Shown: in pieces, positions 1 through 12,222 of the stretch
Layout: every line of letters starts with the position of its first letter
Numbering within the stretch: position 1 is the stretch's first letter
From: Oehlia diaphana
Lineage: Eukaryota > Glomeromycota > Glomeromycetes > Glomerales > Glomeraceae
NCBI GenBank assembly: GCA_003833135.1
Contig: QZLH01000153.1
Coordinates: forward strand, 1 to 64,000
Length of the DNA stretch: 64,000 nucleotides
Reading direction: 5' to 3'
Program-made: the position numbers and the translations under genes
The notes under the pieces: generated by a model
Told to the model about the DNA's origin: nothing
The model's input: the letters and a program-made list of their open reading frames with translations, nothing else
The model's database searches: none

Positions 1-599
1 ATGACTTTTAAGCGTTAAAAACGTAAAAATTTTCTTCAAACTACTAGTGCGAATTTGTGACCGAACGATCGGCGGGAAGAGTTTTTATCATTTATTCACA
101 GGTGATTTATATAAAGTAAGAAATATTAAAATTTATACAATCAAATTTAATAAATTTAATAATTTACTCATGAATGAAATCACTTGAGTAAAATCTCCCT
201 TAGATGATTTCACCCTAAATGTAAATTATCAACATTCTTAGATTAATTATTATTAATTTAATTATTAATAATTTAATTATAAATAGTTTATTATTGTATC
301 AATAAAATCATTGTAATAATAGAATTCTGGACATTTTTTATAGAATTCATAACTAACTTTTTGTTAAAAAAGATTTAATTTGCTTTTTTTTTATTTTTAA
401 TTTTTTGTAACATTTAATATTTGATTTGAATTTGATTTGAGTTTAATAAATTCAAATCAGTTTAATTTAATTTGATTTAAATTTATTTGATTTGATTTAA
501 AAATTCTTTAATTTAATTAGTTAATTTGATAAATATTTGATATTTAATTTGAATTTAATTTGAATTTAATTTAATTTGACAAATTCAAATTAGTTTTAT

Positions 600-834
600 A
601 AGGATCCACTTACTTCTAATTGAAAAAAATTTCAAATTTACTAGTAATTTTACCTTATTCCAATTCTTAATATTATTGGTTAATTGATTTGAAAGAAAAA
701 AAATCATAATAATGCAATATAACATTTCTTTTTTTAGATGTAATTTATCTATTTATAGTAGGATCATTAAAATTTTTTCTTAGAATTTTATCTTAAAGTT
801 ACAGTGACCTTTATTATAAGTAAGTGGAATCCTG
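600..834. repeat. MITE family A, copy 1 (inverted orientation)
   Basis: The ends are imperfect inverted repeats: GGATCCACTTACTT at the left, and TAAGTAAGTGGAATCC at the right, which is GGATTCCACTTACTTA in reverse complement. The interior carries the family core, an ATTATGATTTTTT box followed by AATTAACCAAT, here on the minus strand. The same core and ends recur at 21724-22258 and 40676-40895, and in degenerate form at 2100-2316. No ORF. It is a non-autonomous DNA transposon by structure; the superfamily is not determined because no clear target duplication is visible. Confidence 0.75.
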
Positions 835-2099
835 TTTCATATTTAATTTGATTTGATTTTGAGAAAACTTAATCTTAGTATTTAATGATTTGATTTATAC
901 AGATATTTTTTTATTTTATAGAGCTTGATAAAATCTACAAAATAACAAATATTGCATAAATTGGATTACTGAATACTGAAATAATTGCAAAATACTAATT
1001 TTTTTAAAAAATTTAGAGCTAATTTGCAAAAAGTTAATATTTGAGTTATATATATAATATTTAGAATTCTATAATAATAGAATAATTATGTTAAATGAGA
1101 AATTATTGTATGAATAAGAAATAGTTGTTACTTAATAAATGAAAATAAATGGAATGATTATATTAATTAGATTGGAAATAAATAATAGATTATTTAGTAA
1201 TATTTATATTATAAATAGGAAATATTAAGACAAATATTATTAGAATATTCTATTATAAGATTATTTTTCAAAATTATTTTTTTAAAGATTATTTTTCTTT
1301 ATAGTAGAAAATTTAAGATTTAGAATTTTTAATAAAACATCAAAGATATAAATACAAGTAAAAATCAAATAATTAGTTTTTGAGAGCAAATTTTTGCTTA
1401 ATAAAAATTAATGTTAAACAAAATGAATAAATATATATTTAATACAATTAATATAAAAGATAAACTTTTGATTATTTTATGATGAAAAGTATATAGTGAA
1501 ATAATGATTTAAATAATAAAAAGGGAAAAATTTTTCAAATTTGTAAGTAAAATTTATAGGTTAAGTTAAATTTTAAAGTTGAAATTTTTGAAATTTGAAA
1601 AATAAAAATTAAGTTGAAAATGTTAAAATCTAAACCAAGCAAAAATAAATTAACATTTTATTGAGAACATTTATGATAATAAATATTTTATTTATTCACA
1701 GGTGGCAGATGTGAATGACAGTATATATAAATTATTTAAATATATTAAAAATACAAATATTTTTAAAACTTTGCTATTAATATTTTTAATTATTAATTTA
1801 AAAGAATTTTTACATTCTTTTATTATAATTAAATATATATTATTAATATATTAAAAAACTAATAAATATTATTTATTTAAGTCAATTTTTTGCATCTATA
1901 ATTTTACAATTTTATAATACAGTATATATAATATATAAACAAACTATTTAAATAATTATTTTTAAAAATTTAGAAAATTTTTTTTATATAAGTTATATTT
2001 TTATTTTTTAGTTAAAATATCAAAATTATGTTAAAATTTTAATATAAAAAAAAAGTTATTGATATAATGATATAGAATTTAATTTACTTATAAATTATA

Positions 2100-2316
2100 A
2101 TAGAGGTTTTTATAAAAAATTTTAAATTTATTAGTAATTTTACCAGTGATTTTATTGGTTAACTAATCTAAAAAGGAAAAAATCAAAATAATTTAGTATA
2201 ATAATTCCTTTTTTATATATAATTTATTTATATGTAATAGTATTTTTAAAATTTTTTACATATGAATTTTATCTTATAGTTTTGATAACTTTTATTAAAA
2301 ATAAGTAAAGTCCTAT
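2100..2316. repeat. MITE family A, degenerate copy 2
   Basis: It shares with copy 1, in the same orientation, the segments TTTATTAGTAATTTTACC and TTGGTTAACTAATC, a GAAAAAATCAAAATAAT core and the closing AATAAGTAAAGTCCT end. The left inverted repeat is badly eroded, so the left border is approximate. It is an older copy than those at 600 and 40676. Confidence 0.5.
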
Positions 2317-2720
2317 TAAAACTTATAAAACAAATAATATTTTATTAATTAATAATATATATACAATAACTATTTCTTTAAATTTTTTTTTAAAAATTAG
2401 AATAAGTTTTCATTTTATATATTTAACTTTAAATAATAAAAAATAACAAATTTAATAAACTGAAGTTATAGATAATAATATTTTACTAAAAAAAACAATT
2501 GCTTAAAAGTAAACTATATATTGAACTGTTTTATTTAATTATAATATTATATAATATATATTTGGATTCTGGATTTTATATGAAACAAACTTGAAAATCA
2601 AAGTACTTGAAGCTTTATAATAATATAATAATTACAAAATTTTCCTTTTTTTATTTAATTGATAAATAACCTATTATAGCATTTTAATATATCAATATAC
2701 TTATTTTTACTATAAATTTT

Positions 2721-4666
2721 CTAATTAGAAAGTTGAAGTGTAAGTTCATCAATTTTTGAAATTAATTCTTCAATTTGTTCATTATATTCAAATTCCTCCT
2801 GGTATTTCTCTGATAATAACAGGTTGAGTCTTTCTTGAGATTGATTAATTTGATCAATTAATTCTTGGTGAGCATCTTTAACAGCTTTAGTAGCATCTCT
2901 TAATTTAAACATTTTGTCTAGTGTTTCTAGTGCAGATTCTGTTTTATCATCTTTATATTGTTTATAAATATCCATAGCTTCTGGACCATTAAATGATTTA
3001 TTTGTATATTCTTGCATAAATGAATCCAATGCATTATTAAATTCATTATAATCCTAAAAATGATAATAATTAATTAATATATTAAAAAATAAATAAATAA
3101 TAAAATAGTTTTTTATTTACCTCAAAAAGAGAATCAGCAGTTAAACCTGGACTAACATGAACTTGCCATAAACTATTGGCCAAATTTAAATTATAATTCT
3201 TTACAGATTCAGAATTTTTTTCAATAAATTTATTTTTTTCATCCTCAATTAAGTTATCAAATTCTTTTCTAATGTCAAGAGTTTGATGATAACTTCCAAT
3301 TAATTTCTCGTTGAATAAAAAATCAGCTTGAGATAATATCATACTATGTTCATTTTCAAAATCTTCCCAATTTATAGGAAAATCATCTATAGATCTAATG
3401 GTCATCATAGTTGAATAATAAGTAAAACCTATATCTATAGCTAATTTTGACATAAAATTAATGAGAGAAGTATATTGAGTAGGCAATGATAATTTGTCTA
3501 AGTTGTTGGTGTTTGAATTCATATGTTTTACGCAATCTTCCAAAAATTTGGAAAATGAAATACCGGTCATTGATTTGAAATTAATTTTTTTTGCAGTAAT
3601 TGTATCATAAATTTCAGATACTGCGTGTGTCATTTTAGAAATAAATTCCGTATCAAGTTGAGACGTTTCGATTTTTTCTAGTTCATGAAGAACCTTTTTT
3701 TTACACCCCGGATGCTAATAAAGATTATGAGATATTAAAAAAATTATTTTTTTTGTTTTAAAAAAAAAAACAAAAATATAGTAATCAAAAATTAAAAATA
3801 CAAACTGGTAAAGCGTAAACATCAAGATCTTTAAAGTGATTTGTAATTCCAGCAGCAGCTAATGAAAATACAATAAATTAAAATTTATGAATATTTTTAT
3901 TAAATAAAAATGAAATATTTAATACTTACCATCAGAATTAACTTGAGTTAATTTTTCCAAAAAATATTCCCTAAAATCATCGGGTTCTATTAATCCAAAA
4001 TCTCTCAATAATACAACAAGTCTTGGCAAATAATCTTTCTCCTCATCTTCGCTATTTACCAAAAATTTACTTAAATCTGTCATTGTATATAATTTTCCAA
4101 TATCATCTTTACCAACAATTCCATTAATATTATAAATGAATGTAGAGGAAATTGCAAGACATAATATAAATAATTTCGTTGCCCAAACTTCATCCTGTTT
4201 TGGGTCGTCAATTCCTTCACAATCTAATATTATAACCCTACAATTATTGTGAATAAATGGTGTATCCCACATAAATATTCCTTTCGTACAACTGTCTACT
4301 TTAGAACCAAGTTCGAAACCATCATGTCTTCCATGAAGAACATTTGCAAAGTATGATTTTCCTCTACGATATGACCCGACTTAAAAATGCATAATTTACA
4401 AAAAATTAATACAGATTTTATTAATAAATTTATTTAATAAAATGTATTATTATGTACTTAAATGAATGAATATTATAATTACCAACTGAAATTATAGCGA
4501 CAGGTTCTTCAATGTTTTTAATAATTTCAAGAGATTCTTTATTTAAAATAATTTTTCCATTTTCATATTTAATAAGTTGGATTGCTTTTCCTTTACGATA
4601 AGGTATACCTTCTCCAAATTTATTTCCATTATCATCATTGTCATTATTATAATAATAATCATACAT
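2721..4666 (-). CDS. Guanylate-binding protein (GBP/atlastin-type) large GTPase
   Basis: Five exons on the minus strand join in phase: 4666-4483, 4379-3930, 3858-3806, 3714-3121, 3053-2721, giving 537 aa. All introns are GT-AG. Seen: the P-loop GSYRRGKS at about residues 63-70 (the GxYRxGKS form of GBPs and atlastins, split by intron 1), the G3 motif DCEG at 114-117, and the G4-type RD in VVLLRDF at 187-188. A conserved LPHPGC segment follows the G domain, then a helical region with a charged C-terminal coiled coil. There is no CaaX box and no membrane hairpin, so it is nearer to soluble GBPs than to atlastin. At 537 aa it is slightly shorter than animal GBPs (about 590). The family hydrolyses GTP and self-assembles, often on membranes; its role in fungi is unknown. 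It is divergently oriented to the flotillin gene. Confidence 0.9.
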
Positions 4667-4983
4667 TTTAGACGTAAAAAGATATTTTTTTTTTATATGT
4701 ATAAATAGTAGCTAGAAATTACATTTTCGTTTTGGAAGTGTATTATTTTTTTATGTTTTGCCGGTTCATTGTTTCCGCTTCTAGTATCTTGAACAGTAGC
4801 CTATGTGGCGTTAGTAGAATGTTAATTTTACCATAAAGAGATTTTAAAAAAGATACGAAATCAGCCGAGTTATCATACTTAACATAAATCATTCTTTTAT
4901 TTTTATAACCATGTCCAATAATAAATAGCTACGTACATTCTAACTACATGTGGGCTGGGCTGTGCGGCCGTAAAATTTCGATC

Positions 4984-5190
4984 CACGTGACTTCACATAA
5001 GTTAAATTTATCGTTGTACATAACACCAACAATTTTTATTATACCCCACGTGACCGGTGACAGATCTGGATGCCGTGCCCGGTGAATATCTTAGATCACG
5101 TGGGGTATAAAATGCTCAGGTTACGCCGAATATATTAGCTTTAGAGTAAGGCGTGATGGTTAGCGGGTTTTAGCTTCACATGATCACGTG
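4984..5190. promoter_or_regulatory. Cluster of four CACGTG (E-box/G-box) sites
   Basis: CACGTG occurs at 4984-4989, 5047-5052, 5097-5102 and 5185-5190, four in about 207 bp of AT-rich DNA. The two middle sites sit in the arms of an inverted repeat (ATACCCCACGTGA at about 5041 against TCACGTGGGGTAT at about 5096). In fungi CACGTG is bound by bHLH factors of the Pho4/Cbf1 type (established for the motif). That it regulates either neighbouring gene is inference; the sites begin about 320 bp upstream of the GBP-like start codon. Confidence 0.4.
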
Positions 5191-5294
5191 CAAGCCCGAG
5201 GTTCAAAAACACTATTTATCTGAGGGACAGTTTTTTTTAGTAGTCCAACCCTTATTTGTCACCTGTTATTTGTCACCGATTTCGGCGTAACCTG
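5117..5294. repeat. Short inverted-repeat element (MITE-like)
   Basis: The ends are perfect 14-bp inverted repeats: CAGGTTACGCCGAA at 5117-5130 and TTCGGCGTAACCTG at 5281-5294. The 178-bp span has no ORF. Inside, TGGTTAGCGGG resembles a Pol III A box and GAGGTTCAAAAAC is a weak B-box-like sequence about 30 nt later, but no tRNA fold is possible. It is best described as a MITE-like unit. No target duplication is clear. Confidence 0.55.
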
Positions 5295-5456
5295 GCACAG
5301 GTTTCAGACGTGCGTATAAAATTTACTATGAGGTGGATTATGTGGCGAAGAAATCTCCATGAAAATGATTTTTTTATTATTGGTTTTAAATTCTACTAAT
5401 ATAAATGGATTCTTTTAAGTATAATTTTGAAAAATAAACCGAAATTAAATAGTAAG

Positions 5457-5874
5457 ATGACATCGACCATATATTGGTATGAATTATCTTTTATAGGGGA
5501 TAACTCATACCGTCAAATAGATCATACGTTAGAATATGAAAGTTATCAAAATTTATTGGATTAGGTTGGACTGAATATACAGTGCCATCGAAAGTAGAAT
5601 CAGACCTACTAGATTGGATAGAGCTTTCTGGTTCTTAGATAATATTAAAAAATATAGTTGATCTAAGAAATCGATTAACATTTAGAGAGCGAGCATTTTT
5701 AATGAGTAAAATGACAATATAATGGAAGTTGATATAATTAATTATTCCCGAAAATAAAATTGAAGAACGTTAAATCGCATCAAATTTGCAACTCAAACAA
5801 GCGAAATAACTTGAAAAAAAAGAGGAATTGGATATAAACATTAGCAAATGGGTTTGTGTTATGAGGGTCACATG
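5457..5874 (+). pseudogene. Decayed ORF, family not recognised
   Basis: The segment reads as protein in pieces across frames. It starts MTSTIYWYELSF at 5457 and stops at 5564. It resumes in another frame as WTEYTVPSKVESD to a stop near 5637, and resumes again from about 5651 as NIVDLRNRLTFRERAFL, ending near 5874 with a Lys/Glu-rich helical stretch. The last segment has four in-frame TAA codons at places where CAA (Gln) would fit. I do not recognise the family. That it once encoded protein is inference from the amphipathic, low-complexity-free translation. Confidence 0.4.
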
Positions 5875-6765
5875 ATCATAGAAAATAATTAATATATAAG
5901 AATTCCACAAAGCAAATAAAAATTTATTATATTTGATTATTCGATTATTAAATTATAAATAGCAAATAAATTCGTTCATTTTAAATGTTTATAGCAAAAT
6001 TATGCGACACATAATAATTCCAGGAAAAGTTTAATAATAACCCACGAATGTTAGTGTGATTTTTGCCAAACGCTTAGAGATCTTGCTGGGCGTGGGCGGT
6101 GACTGAAAGCCCCAATGAGTTTTGGGATTATAACTGACGGAAAGCAGAAAATAAACACGGTCTACTTACCTTTACCTATACGGTATATGGCATATGATAC
6201 TAGACCCTCGTTAATGATTTAATAATGAATTTGGATTATAAGGAACTTGATCTCCGTCATTATAATGTACGATCCTATGATGCATGAATAATTACGAAAT
6301 TTTTAGAGGTTTAGAATTCCTCCAAGGAATTCTCTTTTTCATGAAACAACACAATTTTAATTATCTGTGATTATGATATTGACATAATTGTGTAGGGCAT
6401 CAACTGATATTTTATTTGTAACTCAAGTTACCTCAAAAGTACGGTTTTTTTAAAAAAGAGATTTTGTATTGGCATAATGACCAATTGTGTGACATGTGTG
6501 ACAATATTTTATGTATTTCTCCATGGAATTCATGAAATTCCCTAATCCGATTTTTTTTTTACATTTATATTATGTATTATGGTGTGATTATAATTTATAA
6601 ATACCAAAATTCCCTGTCAGAAATTTTTTTTGAGTTTTTAATTAATAATTGATTTCATTCATCCATTTCAACAAAATAAACACAAGAAATTAATTATATT
6701 ATCAATTTTTTTTTAAAAAAAATAATTCTTTTCCAATTTTCTTTATTCATTAATAACAAGCCAAA

Positions 6766-8274
6766 ATGTACAGGGTTAGGTATTTTATCGTCCGATATCT
6801 TAACGAATTTTTTTTTCGTTTCGCTTTAATGATAATTTTTTTTCTTTTAGTGACCCAAATCAATATTTGGTTAAAACTGGAGCATTCATTAGAGATATTT
6901 CAATCCGTAAAAAAGGATGGGTATTCCCATGTAATTATTAGTTTTTTTACTAATTAATTTTATTACTGAATATTATTCTAATCTTGAATTTTTTTTCTTT
7001 TTCATCAAATCAGTCCAAAGATCAACATTCTTTGACATAACTCCGGCAAATTATACTTTACAATTACAAGCAATGAGCGCCGAGAAATTAGAATTTAATC
7101 TTCCAGCAGTTTTCACTATTGGTCCAAAAGATGAACCTAAGGCTTTAGAACGTTATGCAAAACTTTTAGCTGCAAATGATAAGAATAGTGATCATGTTAA
7201 AGAATTAGTTCGAGGTATTATTGAAGGTGAAACTAGAGTTATTGCTGCTGCAATGACTATGGAAGAAATTTTTCAAGAAAGGAAAGGATTTAAAGATCAG
7301 GTCATTAAAAATGTTCAAGCTGAATTGGATCAATTTGGTTTGTTCATTTATAATGCTAATGTTAAACAACTTCAAGATACTCAAGGGTCTGAATATTTTG
7401 CATATATGGTTTGTATTATTAAATTGATTCTTATTTATTTTTTTTTTATCATTATATTAAAAAAAATTTTTTCTTTTTCTCATAGAGAATGAAAACACAT
7501 GAAGGTGCCGTAAATCAAGCAAAAGTAGATGTGGCCGAAGCAAAGTACCGTGGCGATGTTGGTGCAAAAGAACGTGAAGGTTTAACACGTCGTGAAACGG
7601 CTAAAGTTGAAGCTGAAACAATTTTAATTGAAAATGAACGTAAAGTGTCTATAGCACAAGCTAATATGAATTTGGCTACTAAAGAATCAGAATTTGACCG
7701 TGCTAAAAAAATAGCCGCCATTGAAGCTTCTCAAGCTGCAAAGATGCGTGAATCTGAACTTCAAAAACAAGTTGAAGAACGTAGATTATTATCAGAAACG
7801 GAACGTCTTCGCGTACAATATGTATCTAAAGCAACTGCTGAATTTGAAGCCGCTAAAGCAAATGCTAATGCTCGTTTATTTGAAAAACAAAAAGAAGCTG
7901 AAGCTGAACTCTTTAAAAAGCAAAAAGAGGCTGAAGGTCTTTTGGCTATTTACAATGCTCAAGCTCAAGGTATTAAAAATATAATGGATTCTTTCGGAGG
8001 TGATAGTTATGCAGCACTTCAATATATAATGATTGATCGTGGTATTTATCAACAATTGGCCAAAGAAAATGCTAGTGCTATTCAAGGTCTTAATCCTAAC
8101 ATTACTGTTTGGAATACTGGAAATGAAACAAATGAAAAAGCAAATCCTATAGCAAATATCTTTCAATCTTTACCTCCACTTTTGTCAACTATTCAGCAAC
8201 AAACTGGAATTAGTCCTCCTAGCTGGTTAGCTCAAATGCCGAATAAAGAAAACTCTTCTTCCGGAAATAGTTAA
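6766..8274 (+). CDS. Flotillin-like SPFH/prohibitin-domain protein
   Basis: Four exons, 6766-6779, 6851-6930, 7014-7408 and 7486-8274, join in phase to 425 aa. The first exon is only 14 nt and its last codon is completed after the intron. I chose it because it yields the flotillin N-terminus [16 protein letters not shown], followed by the conserved [13 protein letters not shown] and [17 protein letters not shown] blocks. The SPFH domain occupies roughly residues 1-170. A long Ala/Glu/Lys-rich coiled coil with AEAE and KQKEAE repeats runs to about 330. The C-terminus is Pro/Ser/Asn-rich. Flotillins form oligomeric scaffolds on the inner face of the plasma membrane or endosomes (family knowledge). 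There is no transmembrane segment, as expected. Length matches fungal flotillins. Confidence 0.93.
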
Positions 8275-11200
8275 TTTTTTAAGAAACAAAAAAAACACAC
8301 ACATATATATATAAATTTATTGATAGAATTTTAATTGAGCTTGTAAATGTTTTTATTCTTTCTTTATTCAAATTGTTATTCCATTTTTTCTTATCATATG
8401 AGACATATATTATGAAAAAGCATCAAAACATAAGCTTGAAAAATAGCACAATATTCTTTATTCCTGTATGTACTATACATTGATATATATTTAGTATTAT
8501 ATAATATTCTATATTGCAAACAAATAAAAATTTGTAAAAAATTATTAATATTAATTGTAATTATATTTTAAATTAGAAAGAACAGAATCTGTAAATTTTA
8601 GCATTGTTTTCGATTCGAATTTTGTTAACTACAACAAATATAGATAGATTTACGAGCTCAAAAAAGGAATTCATCATTTGATTATCAAGGTAAAACCAAT
8701 AATATGTGACGACACTTTTTTTAATTAAAATTGGGAATGTATTCACCATTCGCAATCTGATATGATTCGCAACTATCAAAAACCTTTAGTTCATAATCCA
8801 TTAATGATTAGGTAAGTAACTTCTACTTTGTAATAATAATAATTATTTTTTAATTTGCATTTTTAAATTTAGAAATCATTCATTAAAGAAAAGCATTAAA
8901 GGTGAAGGAACTGTATTAGCTAAACTCAAATTGTAATTGTAAAAAAAAGCTTTTAGTTTTAAAGATTTTAAAATGCTAAATAAAATCACAAATTACTGTA
9001 GAAATTATTGCTTATGGTAGTACAATTTTGATGAAGAAAACCCTTCAGATCAGACTATATGGGCTACTTTACAAGGCTGCAATTAAATCAGCATATTAAA
9101 GGAACTTTGGTTGAAAGTAAATTGTTAAAAACAAAAATCAGTAAAAATTGAAAGATAATCTGTAAAAAATAGTTTCAATCTTATACTGTAGAGTCAGAAC
9201 AAATATTTGAAATATACATTACATCATTATATAATTACACAATTAATCAATCTACATTACTTACTGTGCCTGTATATAAATTACTTTAGTAAAAATTTTA
9301 ATAAAACATCTAATAATAAGTTTGATATTAAGATGTAAGTAGTTTAATATAATATGCTTTATTTTTATACAACTTATTATAATAAAAATTTCTATTTGTT
9401 ATTATATTAAAAATAAGATTTTATATTACCCATAAATATTTGTTTATTTTATATTATAATATATTAGAAATTTGCAATATATTATATAATTAACAATAAA
9501 TAATATTTATTTAAACTATATGATTTTTATTAAGTAAATATTGCAAATTTATAAATTATATTTATTAATTATAATTAATTTTTTTTAAAAAAATTCTGCT
9601 GTGTATTTATTAAAAAACAAGTTAGGTTTTAACAAATATACCATATAATGGAAAGCTACAATATCTCAGATATGATATAGATTTAGAGGTTTTGTTTTTA
9701 TACTCTTTACTATTGTGTGAGTTTTTATTAATATATAAAACTTATATAATAAGTGGATATTTATCATACAGTAGCTATCAAAAGTAATGCAACATCCTTA
9801 TTGTTGAATGTTAATTATTAATCACATAAATTGATATTAAAATTAAAGCCAATCAAAATAAAATTTAAAATGTAAATCATTTATCATATGATTTACCAAA
9901 ATATACAGCACATTTTATCAAGAAAAGAGTGTTGTATTACTTTTGTAACTTTTTAATATTTTTAAAAATTAAGATTTTTACAATAATTATATTATATTTT
10001 TATAACAAATAAATATAAAATTAATTATTAAATAACCTAAATTATTAATTAAAATCATAAAAAATTATTATTTTTTAACAATAAATTAATTAATTTATTT
10101 AATAAATATAATTAATTTATTTAATAAATATAATTAAAAATTACTATAAAACATATAGATTTTACAATTTTTAGCATACAGTTAATTTAAATAATTTTAA
10201 ATCTAGGATTTTTATAATAAAATAATGTTAAAATTTAAATTCTCTTAGTTAAAAGAAATATGCGAAAAAAAATATTTTTGCAACAAACCTGTAATTAAGA
10301 AGAAATTAATTGTTAAAGATAGGCAATAATTTGCTTTACATATATAAATTTAAATTTTCTTAATAAAACATAATTATAATATATATTAAACTGCTAATTT
10401 TTATAATTTACAATTAAAAATATGTAGATTTTAAATAAATTAACAATTATTAAAATAAATTAAATATAAAATTATTAAAAAATAAAATTTTGCAAAAACT
10501 AATCAGAGAGTTTTTGGTCCACATTATTCTTAATTATGGGCAAAATATAATTCAGATCCTGAAACTTATATTTTTAAAATTATTATTACATATTATTATC
10601 ATAATTAAAAATAAGTTAAGTTTAAAAAAAGTACCAATTTGCTCAAACATAATATATGACTTTGCAAAATCAACACAATTTGCTAAACCTTATAATTATG
10701 ACTATTAATTAATTTTTAATTAATTTGCTTTATTTTATAAGTTTAATCTAATTTTGATTGAATTTGCTAAAACTCAAATGTGAGTTATATATGTGATATC
10801 TAGGATTCTGTTTTGACAGTTATTATACTTTTAATTATTATTAAATAATGTAATTTAATATAAATTAAATTAAATTAAAATCAAAATTTTTTATTAAATA
10901 TAATTAAGATTTTATATAAATTAATATTTTAACTTATTTTAATATAAAATTTAATTATATACTATATCACAGGTCAAAAAAATTTATCATACACATATTG
11001 AATACCTATATATCAGTAACCAATTAGGTATATATCAGGTATATATACATAATAATAATATATATATTAGGTATCTGATTTGATTTCTAATGTGCAAACT
11101 TTAAATAATTATGGTTAAATTACCAGATGTCTGATATTTAAACTATTAGTTACCAATATATTATATAATACATATCAGGTATCCAATATTACTGGTTAAA

Positions 11201-12222
11201 ATTGATACTATTGAAAATATATCAGATACCTGATATGAGTAATATTTTTTTTTGATTTACTATATATATTGAACATTTATCAAGTTATAGATAAATCTTC
11301 CTTATTTTGCAAAATACAATTAATAAAAAATTTTTTATATACACTAATTATAATAAAATGTCATAGTTTTCCAATTATTATAAAAAGTAAATGTTTATTT
11401 TTGGTTCTGAATTTTTGACCTGAACCCTCATGATTTTTGATCATGAAGATTGCACCTATGATGTAATAATGCAACAATATACTGTATATGTACGAAAATA
11501 TGAGCTAAGCAAGCTAACTTCTGTTGCATCTCAATCATCGATTAGAACTTAATAAATAATATAATTGCATGTGATTTATTCTCAAACATTCTTGTGTGCA
11601 ACAGGATAAAGAGTTCCTTTGACTAATTTGCAAATCATATAAACCTTTATTAATGTCCGTCTGAACAGAAATAAGGCGAAAAATTGATTAATGATCAAAA
11701 TCCTTAAATAAGATAGATCAATTGAGTGTTTGTAAACAAAAATTAATTGGTTGAAATAGTTGAGATATTTTGTCCACAGATATATCTGAAATCACTTCAT
11801 CTCTTGTTTTTTATATCCTATATGGAATAAAAATAAAAGCATAGTAGTAGATAGGATAAAAGTAGTATTAGATAGTATGGAAACTCTCATCTTATGAGTT
11901 AGAGCTCAAGATGTTTCCTCTTTAAATGTCTTCTACTCAAATTAGTTGGTACTAACTTTTTACATTCATTACAAGAAAAATAAAATTTCACTTTGAATTT
12001 TTTATGCTTTATTGATAGAATATACCCTCATTCCTGCAATTACATTTTTTCTTTTTCTCTACAAATCTAATATTCCCTAATTATAATGTTGTGTATTAAA
12101 AAAAATATAGCTCACAAATTGAAAATTGCATACATTGTTTATTTTCTAATTTCACGCAGTCTTATTAAAAATATATTATAGTAAAGTATACTTATTAATT
12201 AACCTCAACATATTTGTATACA
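8275..12222. other. AT-rich intergenic region with dispersed repeat copy
   Basis: No gene could be supported in about 3.9 kb. The stretch 10385-10815 belongs to a dispersed repeat also present at 37085-37525 (listed). At 10990-11245 the motif AGGTAT or its reverse complement recurs, for example ATATCAGGTATCC and CAGATACCTGATATG. Elsewhere it is homopolymer-rich AT sequence with stop codons in all frames. Confidence 0.65.
10385..10815. repeat. Dispersed repeat family B, copy 1
   Basis: It aligns along its length with 37085-37525 in the same orientation. Shared blocks include AATTAAAAATATGTAGATT, TGCAAAAACTAATCAGA, TACCAATTTGCTCAAA and AATTTGCTAAAACTCAAATG followed by TGAGTTATATATG. Shorter matches to its right end also occur near 1000-1070 and 36850-36925. 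No ORF or inverted termini were seen, so the class (solo LTR, degraded non-autonomous element) is open. Confidence 0.6.

Larger units (their letters stand above)
1..2720. other. AT-rich intergenic region downstream of the GBP-like gene
   Basis: No coding sequence could be supported. Positions 418-600 are low-complexity runs of variants of AATTTGATTTGA on both strands. Two copies of a short inverted-repeat element (family A, listed separately) lie at about 600-834 and 2100-2316. The rest is A/T homopolymer-rich sequence with no RNA gene that I can recognise. Confidence 0.7.
4667..6765. other. Divergent intergenic region between GBP-like and flotillin genes
   Basis: About 2.1 kb separates two divergently transcribed genes. 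It is noticeably less AT-rich than the surroundings at 4720-5340 and 6030-6200. It contains four CACGTG boxes, two short inverted-repeat structures (about 5040-5110 and 5117-5294), and a decayed ORF (5457-5874), each listed separately. A T9/A8 tract at 6706-6722 lies 43 nt before the flotillin start. Confidence 0.7.

Noticed and set aside
5117..5294. Possible tRNA or tRNA-derived SINE (A-box-like TGGTTAGCGGG, B-box-like GAGGTTCAAAA)
   Set aside because: Box spacing is too short, no cloverleaf can be drawn, and there is no A-rich 3' tail; the perfect inverted ends argue for a MITE-like unit.
7515..8166. Minus- and alternate-frame ORFs within the flotillin last exon
   Set aside because: Shadows of the coding exon; the flotillin frame is conserved and complete.
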